A stretch of DNA of 13,643 nt, from the NCBI GenBank assembly GCA_903835865.1, contig CAILON010000347.1, positions 1 through 13,643 on the forward strand, written 5' to 3'. A program made the translations under genes and the position numbers. The first letter of the stretch is position 1. Each line of letters begins with the position of its first letter. Source of the DNA: an uncultured beta proteobacterium. Lineage in GTDB: Bacteria > Pseudomonadota > Gammaproteobacteria > Burkholderiales > Burkholderiaceae. Positions 6,329 to 13,643 of this stretch are shown piece after piece. A model generated the notes under the pieces. That model made no database searches, was not told the origin of the DNA, and worked only from the letters and a program-made list of their open reading frames with translations.

Positions 6329-7678
6329 TCATTTTGACCATAATTTAGCCAAATCTCTGACCGACAAATCCGCACCGCCTAGCACTTCCCCTGAGATTGT
6401 CTGGGCTTGCTGCAGTCCAATTCTGGGCTCAGCCAGCTCGTGAAATTTATCCACTAATTCTTGGTCGGTCAGCGGTTCATCTGGGTCACCATGCCTTGTG
6501 TATTGATGATGCGCATATATCGAGCCATCATTCATTTCAATCTCAACCTTCGCTGAACGGTGCAGCGGAAATTTAGCGGCACATTCTGGATCAACCGATA
6601 ACTCGACCTTATCCTCCATTGAATAAATCTTTGGATTATTTAATGCAGCCTCCAAGAATGCTCGCTCTCGAACGCGACCCAAAATAATTCTGGCAGACAC
6701 GGTATAGGTCAAACTGAACTTTGCCTCAAATGGTGTTTTTGGGTGAACATATCGACATACGTCATTGGTCGCCTTGTAAGCGCCCACCCGAATTTTTTTA
6801 ATTTGCTCAATATCAATTTGATGATCGTTTAATAAATGCGATACCGCATCAATCGCCGGAAAGTTATGCCCACAACAGCCATGATTCTTGAAAGTCATGT
6901 GCTCAATATTCCAGCTAGAGCCTAAGCCCTCAAACAACTCTTCCCACCGTGGGTTTTCGCAAAGCGCTGCGCCAAATCCAGCATCCCCCTCCAAAAGATC
7001 AGGAGTGCCTGTCATCCCAGCCTGTGCAGTCAGCGCAGCATTAAGGCCAACCTCTGCTGCATGCCCGGGATGCATTGGCTTGGTCATAGAGTCAGATCGA
7101 AACGCCTGCTGCAAGCCACTTGCAAAAGTCCCCGCAGTAGCTAATGCATCACAAGCTTGGGAAGCATTGAGCTTAAGCAAGTAAGCACAAGCTGCTGCAG
7201 AGCCAAATACCCCCGCAGTTCCTGTGGTGTGAAAGTACTTATAGTGACTTGGCTGAATGACTTTACTAATACGTGTCGAAACTTCGTAACCAATGATGAT
7301 GGCCGCTAATAAATCTTCAACAGAATCATTACGAGACTGAGCCAATGCAAATGCAGCAGAAATCGTTGGACAGGCTGGATGGTAAGCACCATCTCTAAAA
7401 ATATCGTCAAACTCAGCAATATGGGAAATAGTCCCATTCATAAAAGCAGCTGCTCTGGAAAAAGCCTTCTGGTGACTTCCTGCAACAGAGCAATGCCCTA
7501 CCCCAAGCTCTTCGACATAAGCTTCTCTTAACTTGGAAGCGGCATCTGTATCGGCTCCAGCAATCAACGCCCCATGCCAGTCCAACAGCGCTCGGCGCGC
7601 ACTATGAATCGTCAATGGAGAGAAGGTAATTTGATAACTACCTTCAATGAACTTCCCAAATTCTTGCAATAAAGTCAT
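6329..7678 (-). CDS. MmgE/PrpD family protein (dehydratase, decarboxylase or epimerase)
   Basis: The 449-residue length fits the family that includes 2-methylcitrate dehydratase (PrpD), cis-aconitate decarboxylase and iminodisuccinate epimerase. Conserved motifs appear in order: EFDDIFRDGAYHPACP (Asp91, Asp92, His100), YFHTTGTAGVFGSAAA (His150), MTKPMHPGHAAEVG (Lys200), FKNHGCCGH (Lys264) and FSLTYTVS (Tyr325). By eye these correspond to the active-site Asp, His, Lys and Tyr positions described for cis-aconitate decarboxylase, so the enzyme is probably active on a di- or tricarboxylate. Which reaction it carries out cannot be told from sequence, and no methylcitrate synthase or methylisocitrate lyase is nearby, so propionate metabolism is not indicated. 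It starts only three bases after the preceding Bug stop, suggesting coupled expression, and precedes the aldolase-family gene. Confidence 0.9.
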   Translation of the reverse strand: MTLLQEFGKFIEGSYQITFSPLTIHSARRALLDWHGALIAGADTDAASKLREAYVEELGVGHCSVAGSHQKAFSRAAAFMNGTISHIAEFDDIFRDGAYHPACPTISAAFALAQSRNDSVEDLLAAIIIGYEVSTRISKVIQPSHYKYFHTTGTAGVFGSAAACAYLLKLNASQACDALATAGTFASGLQQAFRSDSMTKPMHPGHAAEVGLNAALTAQAGMTGTPDLLEGDAGFGAALCENPRWEELFEGLGSSWNIEHMTFKNHGCCGHNFPAIDAVSHLLNDHQIDIEQIKKIRVGAYKATNDVCRYVHPKTPFEAKFSLTYTVSARIILGRVRERAFLEAALNNPKIYSMEDKVELSVDPECAAKFPLHRSAKVEIEMNDGSIYAHHQYTRHGDPDEPLTDQELVDKFHELAEPRIGLQQAQTISGEVLGGADLSVRDLAKLWSK

Positions 7679-7681
7679 GAA

Positions 7682-8656
7682 TTACTCTGGCTTAGCGCCA
7701 GAAGCTTTAACAATTGGCGCCCACAAGGCAAAATCACCGCGTACAAACTTAGTAAATTCCTGAACATTCATGAGTACAGGATCAGCGCCTAGGCCAAGCA
7801 ACTTTTGACGAATAGCAGGCTCTTCCAAAATACTCACTACGGTTTCATTGAGCTTTTTCACAATTGCTGGATTAGTGCCCGCTGGTGCAAACAAACCAAA
7901 CCATGCGCCAGTAGCAATATCTACCCCTAATTCATTGAGTGTTGGCAAATCAGGCATTGCGCTGATTCTCTTCTTAGAAGAGACCGCTATGGCATTTAAC
8001 TGTCCAGCTTTAATCAGCGGAATAACTGAAGGTGCTGTAGCAAACATAAATTGCAAACGACCTGCAACAAGATCTCGAGTTGCCTCAGCACCCTTATAAG
8101 GAATATGGGTCGCCTCTATTCCTGTCTTTTGTGAAAAAAGAAAGCCGATCAAATGGGAGGTGGTACCAATACCAGTGGAGCCATAGTTCAAATTACCAGA
8201 ATTAGACTTGGCATAGGCTTGAAATTCTTTCCATGTCTTCACACCCGAACTTGCTGGAACCACTAAGATATTGGGAACGTCACCTAATAAAGCGACAGGC
8301 TGCAAAGCCTTTTGTGGGTTGACTGCCAAATTACCAAATAGTGTTGGATTAATAGAAATTGGACCAATCGAGTTGGCTAACAATAAATAGCCATCTGGAG
8401 GGGCCCTACCAACAACCTCTGTACCTAAGTTACCAGCCGCGCCAGGTTTATTTTCTACAATAACTGGAACTTTCCATCGAATACTCATTTGGTTAGCAAC
8501 TTCACGCGCCAAAATATCAGTCGTGCCACCAGCGGTAAACGACACAATAATTTTAATAGGCTTATCCGGATAATTTGCCGCTCCTTGTGAGAACGCATTG
8601 GATACTAGTGTCAATGTGCAAGCCAAAAGCAGCGCTATCTGTTTAAAGAATTTCAT
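7682..8656 (-). CDS. Bug/TctC-family periplasmic solute-binding protein (first block)
   Basis: This 324-residue protein has a clear signal peptide: MKFFKQ, a hydrophobic core to about residue 22 and a likely cleavage after AFSQ. The mature N-terminus YPDKPIKIIVSFTAGGTTDILAR is the Bug hallmark, followed by VENKPGAAGNLGTE, PPDGYLLL and THIPYKGAEATRDLVAGRLQF. It is expected to bind a carboxylate in the periplasm. There is no TctA/TctB partner in the window. Although equal in length to the Bug protein at 4396-5370, the two differ through most of their sequences, so they probably recognise different ligands. A GAGAGA ribosome site lies upstream of the ATG, within a 48-nt AT-rich gap after the acyl-CoA dehydrogenase gene. 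Immediate linkage to PrpD, three bases downstream, suggests a ligand related to the PrpD substrate. Confidence 0.92.
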   Translation of the reverse strand: MKFFKQIALLLACTLTLVSNAFSQGAANYPDKPIKIIVSFTAGGTTDILAREVANQMSIRWKVPVIVENKPGAAGNLGTEVVGRAPPDGYLLLANSIGPISINPTLFGNLAVNPQKALQPVALLGDVPNILVVPASSGVKTWKEFQAYAKSNSGNLNYGSTGIGTTSHLIGFLFSQKTGIEATHIPYKGAEATRDLVAGRLQFMFATAPSVIPLIKAGQLNAIAVSSKKRISAMPDLPTLNELGVDIATGAWFGLFAPAGTNPAIVKKLNETVVSILEEPAIRQKLLGLGADPVLMNVQEFTKFVRGDFALWAPIVKASGAKPE

Positions 8657-8704
8657 ATTCTGTCTCTCTACTTTTTTAATTTTTTAATAATTCACTAACT
8701 AATA

Positions 8705-9850
8705 CTAAGCTCTTTGATTGAAACGTCGATCAAATACCTCTTCTGCAATTCTATTCTTCAAAATCTCAATAGATCCGCCCGCAATCATCCAGCCCCGAGT
8801 GCGTCTTACGCAATATTCCACTAGGGTTTCTTGGCTATAACCTGTAGCCCCCATAATTTGTAGCGCCTCATTGGCAACTTCAAATCCAGTGTTATTGCAG
8901 ATCAGCTTTGCAGCGGTAGTTTCATAGGCAGATGGTAATCCAGCCTGCGCATTGACTACAGCCCGGTAGAGCATTAATTGCGCAGCATCTAGTTTGACCG
9001 CCATATCTGCAAACTTCCATTGGATTCCTTGAAATTCACAAATCTGTTTACCAAATTGCTCGCGAACTGAAGCGTATTCCTTGGCCTTATTAAATGCATA
9101 GCGACCTAGCGCAAGAGCACGAGAAGAATTCCCAATGCGCTCCACGTTAAATCCGCTGATTTGCTTTTTAAATCCGCCCGGCCCTAACAAAAGGCCATCA
9201 TCAGAAATAAAGCAATCCTCAAAATACAGTTGCGACCACTCTTCGCCACTCATAAAACTATTAGGCCGACCCACCGTGAGTCCAGGGGCATCACGCTCGA
9301 CCAATACAGACCCAATCCCCTCTAATCCAGGACCAAAACGTACATACACCAAGAATAGGCCAGCCTCAGGGCTGTGAGTAGAAAATACTTTAGAGCCGTT
9401 GATTAAATAACCACCATCTACCTTTTTGGCAGAAGTTGCTAACTCAGTAACAGCAGATCCTGCTCCTGGCTCGCTCATGCCTAAGCCAAGAATTTTTTTT
9501 CCAGCCAGCAGGTCGGGTAAATACTTTTCTTTTTGGGAGTCACTTGCATACTCGACGAAAGTTCTGATGGCGCCGAAGTTACCGGCCTGCACGACATCGG
9601 CAGATTTAGGGCAATGTAACGCAACCTCTTGTATGGCAATGACAGCATCCATCAGGGTTCCGCCCATACCACCATCTTTTTCTGAGAAAGTAATTCCCAA
9701 TAAACCTTGTGCGCTAATTTTCTGTGCTATTGCCCAAGGATATTCAGGACTATGCGCACGCTCTAAAGCACCGGGAGCTAATTCCTTTTCAGCAAACTTC
9801 CCCACTGCATCAGCAAATGCTTTTTGCTCACTGTTTAAATGAAAATCCAT
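8705..9850 (-). CDS. Acyl-CoA dehydrogenase with an isovaleryl-type catalytic base position
   Basis: The 381-residue flavoenzyme has the full acyl-CoA dehydrogenase layout: an N-terminal helical domain, the middle beta domain with GLGMSEPGAGS (about 122-132) and GYLINGSKVFSTHS, and the C-terminal helical domain with REQFGKQICEFQGIQWKFADM and QIMGATGYSQE. It would form the 2,3-double bond of an acyl-CoA and pass electrons to ETF. The usual catalytic Glu (Glu376 of medium-chain enzyme, in YEGT) is replaced by Gly358 in MIAGGSIEI. Instead Glu237 in FNVERIG lies where isovaleryl-CoA and long-chain enzymes carry their base, so activity is likely retained with a shifted substrate preference such as branched or bulky acyl chains. 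It starts 44 nt after the first 2-hydroxyacid dehydrogenase, with AGAAAG as ribosome site. No ETF genes are in the window. Confidence 0.92.
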   Translation of the reverse strand: MDFHLNSEQKAFADAVGKFAEKELAPGALERAHSPEYPWAIAQKISAQGLLGITFSEKDGGMGGTLMDAVIAIQEVALHCPKSADVVQAGNFGAIRTFVEYASDSQKEKYLPDLLAGKKILGLGMSEPGAGSAVTELATSAKKVDGGYLINGSKVFSTHSPEAGLFLVYVRFGPGLEGIGSVLVERDAPGLTVGRPNSFMSGEEWSQLYFEDCFISDDGLLLGPGGFKKQISGFNVERIGNSSRALALGRYAFNKAKEYASVREQFGKQICEFQGIQWKFADMAVKLDAAQLMLYRAVVNAQAGLPSAYETTAAKLICNNTGFEVANEALQIMGATGYSQETLVEYCVRRTRGWMIAGGSIEILKNRIAEEVFDRRFNQRA

Positions 9851-9894
9851 TTTTTACTTTCTGTGTTGTATGATGCGTCTCATTTTTTATATTA

Positions 9895-10845
9895 TTAGTT
9901 CACACAATTTTGAGGTGAACCCACTAAATAGGCATTAATGTTGTCAAAAGCAATGCCAAAATACGCTTCGTAGTTCTCTCTTTCTACAAAGCCAATATGT
10001 GGAGTGCATAAACAGTTAGATAAATGCACTAGTGGATGTTCAGCGCCTAAAACGGGCTCTGACTCATACGTATCTACAGCAGCATAAGCTGGATGCCCTT
10101 GCTTAAGTCCTGCTTCCAAGGCTCCAGGCACAATCAATTCCGCACGACTGGTATTTACAAGCAAAGAACTCGGCTTCATCATCGCCAAATCTTGAGGCCC
10201 GACGATATGACGTGTTTCATCATTTAATCTCAGCTGCAAACAAACAATATCGCTAGTGCGAAAGAAATCCTCTTTGGAGGATGCCAGTGCAAATCCTTCT
10301 TGGGAGGCTTTTTGAAGACTGCTATCGCGACCCCAGACCAATGGCTTAGCGCCAAACGCTTTCCCCAGATGACAGACTTGCTTACCAATGCGACCAAAAC
10401 CATAAACCCCTAGTACCTTACCTGCCAATTGATCGCCGAGATAGCCCTGCCACAACCCACCCTTCAATCTCGTTACTTCTTCCACTAGCTTTCTCAAGGA
10501 TGCCAGGATGAGCAGCATATTTAACTCAGCAGTGGCTGAACCTGAACCCCTGCCATCCATTACCACAATGCCCTTTTCTTTACAGGCTTGTAAGTCAACA
10601 TGGGAGGTCATTTTTCCTGTTTGGGAAATGACCTTTAACTTGGGAAGACGATCTAATAATTCTTTAGTGATCACTGTTCTCTCGCGGATCAACACAATCG
10701 CCTCTGCATTTTTATAACGCTCGGCAAGTGCATCAATGCCACTCACACTATTGTTAAAGATCTCAACGGTATGGCCATTCAATTTTTCAAAACAAGAAAG
10801 ATTTCGAATACAGTCTTGATGGTCATCAGATATCACTATGTGCAT
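9895..10845 (-). CDS. D-2-hydroxyacid dehydrogenase (phosphoglycerate dehydrogenase-like)
   Basis: The 316-residue protein belongs to the D-2-hydroxyacid dehydrogenase family. The Rossmann motif is GFGRIG (149-154) in LGVYGFGRIGKQ, and the catalytic residues are Arg234 in NTSRAE, Glu263 in YESEPV and His283 in TPHIGF. There is no C-terminal ACT domain, so a biosynthetic serine-pathway role is unlikely. Where NAD-specific members have an acidic residue after the second strand, this one reads VWGRD, which suggests NADP(H) use; this is inference. It would reduce a 2-oxo acid, or oxidise a D-2-hydroxy acid, arising in the pathway. It starts 12 nt after the FadJ-like gene; the AAAGAGA ribosome site overlaps that gene's stop, pointing to coupling. 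It differs widely from the second dehydrogenase at 2500-3513. Confidence 0.9.
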   Translation of the reverse strand: MHIVISDDHQDCIRNLSCFEKLNGHTVEIFNNSVSGIDALAERYKNAEAIVLIRERTVITKELLDRLPKLKVISQTGKMTSHVDLQACKEKGIVVMDGRGSGSATAELNMLLILASLRKLVEEVTRLKGGLWQGYLGDQLAGKVLGVYGFGRIGKQVCHLGKAFGAKPLVWGRDSSLQKASQEGFALASSKEDFFRTSDIVCLQLRLNDETRHIVGPQDLAMMKPSSLLVNTSRAELIVPGALEAGLKQGHPAYAAVDTYESEPVLGAEHPLVHLSNCLCTPHIGFVERENYEAYFGIAFDNINAYLVGSPQNCVN

Positions 10846-10857
10846 AGAAGTTTCTCT

Positions 10858-12900
10858 TTACTCGAATAAACCATCAAGATTGGCCTTGATAAAACCTGGG
10901 CCACTCAGTTTTGCCAATGCATCTATTTCTGAATTGAGTTTATCTTTACCCATTTCCTGCGCAATAAATACTGGGCCACCACACCAACGGGGGAAGCCAT
11001 AGCCATTGACCAGCGCTACGTCACAATCCGTGACATCACTCACCACTTTTTCAGAAGCTAAATGGGCAATTTCATTAATCATGGCAAACAAAACTCGATT
11101 CACGATTTCTTCAGAAGTAAATTCACGGCGAATAATACCTTTCGTAGCGCTCGCTTCATCAATAACTTTGTGAACAAAAGGATCGACTACCCCCTTTTTC
11201 GCTCCCTCAAGATACTCGTAATAGCCCGATCCTGTTTTGCGACCAAAACGCCCTGCCAAACAGAGGGCATCTGGAATATTGACATAGCGATGCTCAGGGT
11301 TTCGCGTCCCAACCTGGCTCTTACGCATAGCCCAGGCAATATCTAAACCCGACATATCTGCCACAGCAAAAGGGCCCATGGCAAATCCATAGTCCTCTAG
11401 GGCTTTATCAATCTGCTCAGGATAGGCGCCCTCTTCCAGCATAAATTCACATTGACGTCGGTAAGCTGCGTAAATACGATTGCCAATAAACCCAAATGCA
11501 TTGGCGCTAATCACTGGCGTCTTACCTAGACGTTTCGCAAATTGCAAGCTAGCTGCTATAACACTTGGAGCAGTGAACTTACAGCGAACGATTTCAAGTA
11601 GCTTCATTACCTGAGCCGGGCTAAAGAAATGCAAACCAAATACGCGAGATGGATTTTGTGTTTTGGCTGCAATAGCATCGATGTCTAAATAAGAAGTATT
11701 GGATGCAAGTAATGCCTCAGGGCTTGCATACTCTTCAATCTTCTGAAAGACCGCATGCTTTACTTCCATATCTTCAAAAACCGCTTCGATTACTAAATCT
11801 GCTGAAGCTATGTCTGCCCATTGAGAAGAGTAAGTAAAGTTCTTCAGAATTGTGCTGGCTTTTTCTGCGGCTATCTTGCCGCTTTTGACACGAGAATCAT
11901 AAAAGTCTGCAACCTTTTTTGCCCCGTTTTCCAAGGCTGCTTCATTTTGATCCAGCATCAGCACTATATAGCCAGCTGATAAACAAGCTATAGCAATTCC
12001 AGAGCCCATGGTTCCGGCACCAATAACCGCAACTTGCTCAATGCGCTTTGGCTTTTGCTCATCACTGCCTAATGCCTTAAATAATTTACGCTCCGCAAAA
12101 AATTGATGGCGCAATGCTTTCGCTTCAGTGCCAACTCGTAACTCTTGAAAGACCTCACGCTCAATTGCCAAGCCTTGGTCTATCGGCAATGTGATGGCGT
12201 TACAAATCATCTCAATAGCTTTGTGAATATTAGGGCGGTTTTTACCCGCCTTCAAAGCCTTTTGCGTTGCTGCTAAAACAGTAGAAGCTTCAACACTAGG
12301 AGTAGAAACATCTCGGATGCGAATTTTTTGACCAATTAAAGATCTTGCGAAGGTAATTGCATTACCCAAGAGATCCTCTTTAACAAGCTTATTAATAATC
12401 CCCAGCTTTAAAGCCTCATCAGCCTTAATGCGACTACCAGCACAAATAATCTCAATCGATTTTTCAACACCAATTAATCTGGGTAAACGTTGAGTTCCAC
12501 CTGCACCAGGGATAATTCCTAAGGTCACTTCTGGTAATCCGACGACTGTGCCCTCTAACGCAATACGTGCATCACAAGCTAAGGCCAATTCAAAACCGCC
12601 TCCAAGGGCAGCGCCATGCAAGGCGCACACTACTGGCTTAGAGCAATTCTCAATAGCACTGATGACTGTCGGCAAGTGTGGCTCAGCCAAGGGTTGAGAA
12701 AACTCTTTGATATCGGATCCAGCAATAAACGTATTGCCCGCACCAATGATGACCGCTGCAGAGGAGTTTGGATCGTTCTGAAGAGCTTGGATAGCATCCA
12801 ACAAGCCCTTGCGAACTTCAGTTGAACCAGCATTAATTGGCGGATTATTCACGGAAATCACCATGACATCAGCTTCGTTATGAATATTAATTTTGCTCAT
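10858..12900 (-). CDS. Bifunctional enoyl-CoA hydratase / 3-hydroxyacyl-CoA dehydrogenase (FadJ/MFE1-like)
   Basis: The 680-residue fusion carries out two successive beta-oxidation steps in the cytosol. Residues 1-190 form a crotonase domain with both catalytic glutamates, Glu104 in GGGFELAL and Glu124 in GLPEVTLG, so unlike the stand-alone crotonase it should be a true hydratase. Residues from about 288 form the NAD-binding domain with GAGTMG (294-299). The catalytic His424 lies in GLHFFSPA and Glu436 in KLLEIV, followed by NAFGFIGNRI, and a final 3HCDH domain reaches the C-terminus. The length is slightly below E. coli FadB/FadJ (about 715-730) and fits the short MFE1-type proteins of Burkholderiales. 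I chose ATG at 12900 because it places NNPPINA at the usual distance; ATG at 12903 and 12927 are alternatives, the last overlapping the hydrolase gene by 19 nt. None has a clear ribosome site. No thiolase partner is seen. Confidence 0.92.
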   Translation of the reverse strand: MSKINIHNEADVMVISVNNPPINAGSTEVRKGLLDAIQALQNDPNSSAAVIIGAGNTFIAGSDIKEFSQPLAEPHLPTVISAIENCSKPVVCALHGAALGGGFELALACDARIALEGTVVGLPEVTLGIIPGAGGTQRLPRLIGVEKSIEIICAGSRIKADEALKLGIINKLVKEDLLGNAITFARSLIGQKIRIRDVSTPSVEASTVLAATQKALKAGKNRPNIHKAIEMICNAITLPIDQGLAIEREVFQELRVGTEAKALRHQFFAERKLFKALGSDEQKPKRIEQVAVIGAGTMGSGIAIACLSAGYIVLMLDQNEAALENGAKKVADFYDSRVKSGKIAAEKASTILKNFTYSSQWADIASADLVIEAVFEDMEVKHAVFQKIEEYASPEALLASNTSYLDIDAIAAKTQNPSRVFGLHFFSPAQVMKLLEIVRCKFTAPSVIAASLQFAKRLGKTPVISANAFGFIGNRIYAAYRRQCEFMLEEGAYPEQIDKALEDYGFAMGPFAVADMSGLDIAWAMRKSQVGTRNPEHRYVNIPDALCLAGRFGRKTGSGYYEYLEGAKKGVVDPFVHKVIDEASATKGIIRREFTSEEIVNRVLFAMINEIAHLASEKVVSDVTDCDVALVNGYGFPRWCGGPVFIAQEMGKDKLNSEIDALAKLSGPGFIKANLDGLFE

Positions 12901-12908
12901 CATATTTT

Positions 12909-13643
12909 TTAAACCGGTTTGAACCATCGAATCAAGCTAGCGTTAATTTGATCAGGTCTTTCATATTGAACCCAATGACCAGCATCAATCACCAGCTCTT
13001 TTGATCGATTACTACGTCCACTCACTAGCTTTTCAATGAGATATTCTGGGGTACAAGTTATGTCGTGCTCCCCCCATATCAGAAGGGCAGGTCCAGCATA
13101 TTGCTCAAGTTGCTCTGCTAACCCCCCCGGTCTGGCAATCGGTTTACTCTTAAAGCGGGTTGCAATACAAGCATCTTGATGAATTCGAATAGCTTCAGAA
13201 TCTACCCTGTCATAAGTGCTGATCATTTGCTGATATAGATTCTCACGCATGACATCACTCAATCTTTGGGTATCGCCACTGGCCTGAATTTCTTTCCAAG
13301 CCAATAACTCACCTCTTGGGCGGCGAGGACCGCCATGCCCCGCACTTCCTAAGAGGGCTAATTTTGAAATCTGTTTGCGCTGATTAGCTAAATGGGCTGC
13401 TACAAATCCACCAAATGAAAAACCGGCAATATTGACCCATTGATCTTCGCCGATCAAAGTATTCATGGTGGCCATCATCGGTTCCATCATGCCAGACTGG
13501 AATTGGCCATCAAAGAAGGAAGATTCTCCGAAACCAGGCATATCAGGCACAAATATATGAAAGTACTCTGTTAAAACCTCAACATTCTTAGCCCAATGCT
13601 CCCAACTACCATGTCCGCCATGTAAGAGAACCAATGGCAAGCG
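12909..13643 (-). CDS. Alpha/beta hydrolase, 5' end beyond the window
   Basis: The reading frame is open to the right edge (the last three bases encode Arg), and the TTG at 13640 is an internal Leu rather than a start, so the true N-terminus, probably some 20-30 residues, is missing. The visible 245 codons show a complete alpha/beta hydrolase core: oxyanion motif LVLLHGGHGSWEHW, then PDMPGFGES, nucleophile elbow GFSFGG, acid Asp in WGEHD and His in DAGHWVQYE. Members of this group cleave esters, lactones or C-C bonds of ring-fission products; the substrate cannot be assigned. The stop codon TAA sits eight bases before the start chosen for the FadJ-like gene, so this gene appears to be upstream in the same transcript. 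It is the first gene of the visible cluster and the promoter is presumably outside the window. Confidence 0.88.
   Translation of the reverse strand, partial: RLPLVLLHGGHGSWEHWAKNVEVLTEYFHIFVPDMPGFGESSFFDGQFQSGMMEPMMATMNTLIGEDQWVNIAGFSFGGFVAAHLANQRKQISKLALLGSAGHGGPRRPRGELLAWKEIQASGDTQRLSDVMRENLYQQMISTYDRVDSEAIRIHQDACIATRFKSKPIARPGGLAEQLEQYAGPALLIWGEHDITCTPEYLIEKLVSGRSNRSKELVIDAGHWVQYERPDQINASLIRWFKPV

Noticed and set aside
9426..9842. 138-codon open frame on the plus strand
   Set aside because: It is antisense to the N-terminal part of the acyl-CoA dehydrogenase and shows no family features; it is a shadow of that gene.

Overview
The window reads as one dense catabolic gene cluster from a betaproteobacterium of the order Burkholderiales. 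Thirteen protein genes are visible, all on the minus strand, so the first genes transcribed lie at the right-hand edge. Two genes encode Bug/TctC-type periplasmic binding proteins, a family greatly expanded in this order. They sit beside a CaiB/BaiF CoA-transferase, crotonases and an MmgE/PrpD protein. The base composition looks moderately AT-rich (roughly mid-40s % GC by eye), which would fit a Polynucleobacter-like lineage better than a high-GC Bordetella or Cupriavidus. The genus is an inference.

Layout in transcription order. The first block holds an alpha/beta hydrolase (5' end beyond the right edge), a fused enoyl-CoA hydratase/3-hydroxyacyl-CoA dehydrogenase, a D-2-hydroxyacid dehydrogenase, an acyl-CoA dehydrogenase, a Bug protein, an MmgE/PrpD protein and a class II aldolase/adducin-fold protein. 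A 117-nt spacer follows, the longest in the window, with a small hairpin at its end. The second block holds another Bug protein, a LigI-like amidohydrolase, a second D-2-hydroxyacid dehydrogenase, a class III CoA-transferase, a crotonase and a zinc-independent MDR oxidoreductase (3' end beyond the left edge). Spacers are otherwise about 55 nt or less and several junctions overlap, so co-transcription is likely. There is no gene-free stretch over 300 bases and I saw no RNA gene, mobile element, CRISPR array or regulator gene.

How the genes may work together (inference): Bug proteins capture a carboxylate in the periplasm. The amidohydrolase and alpha/beta hydrolase open a lactone or cleave an ester or C-C bond. 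The 2-hydroxyacid dehydrogenases, PrpD and aldolase-fold proteins rearrange or decarboxylate the acid. The CoA-transferase activates it, and the acyl-CoA dehydrogenase, crotonases and fused FadJ-like enzyme carry out beta-oxidation-like steps. No thiolase, CoA ligase or TctA/TctB membrane partner is in the window. The substrate cannot be named from sequence alone.

The main points of interest are enzymes whose catalytic residues differ from the family textbook. The acyl-CoA dehydrogenase has its catalytic Glu at the alternative (isovaleryl-CoA dehydrogenase-like) position. The stand-alone crotonase lacks both hydratase glutamates but has a Tyr aligned with Tyr140 of methylmalonyl-CoA decarboxylase. 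The class II aldolase-fold protein lacks the FucA catalytic Glu, suggesting a decarboxylase or another non-aldolase role.
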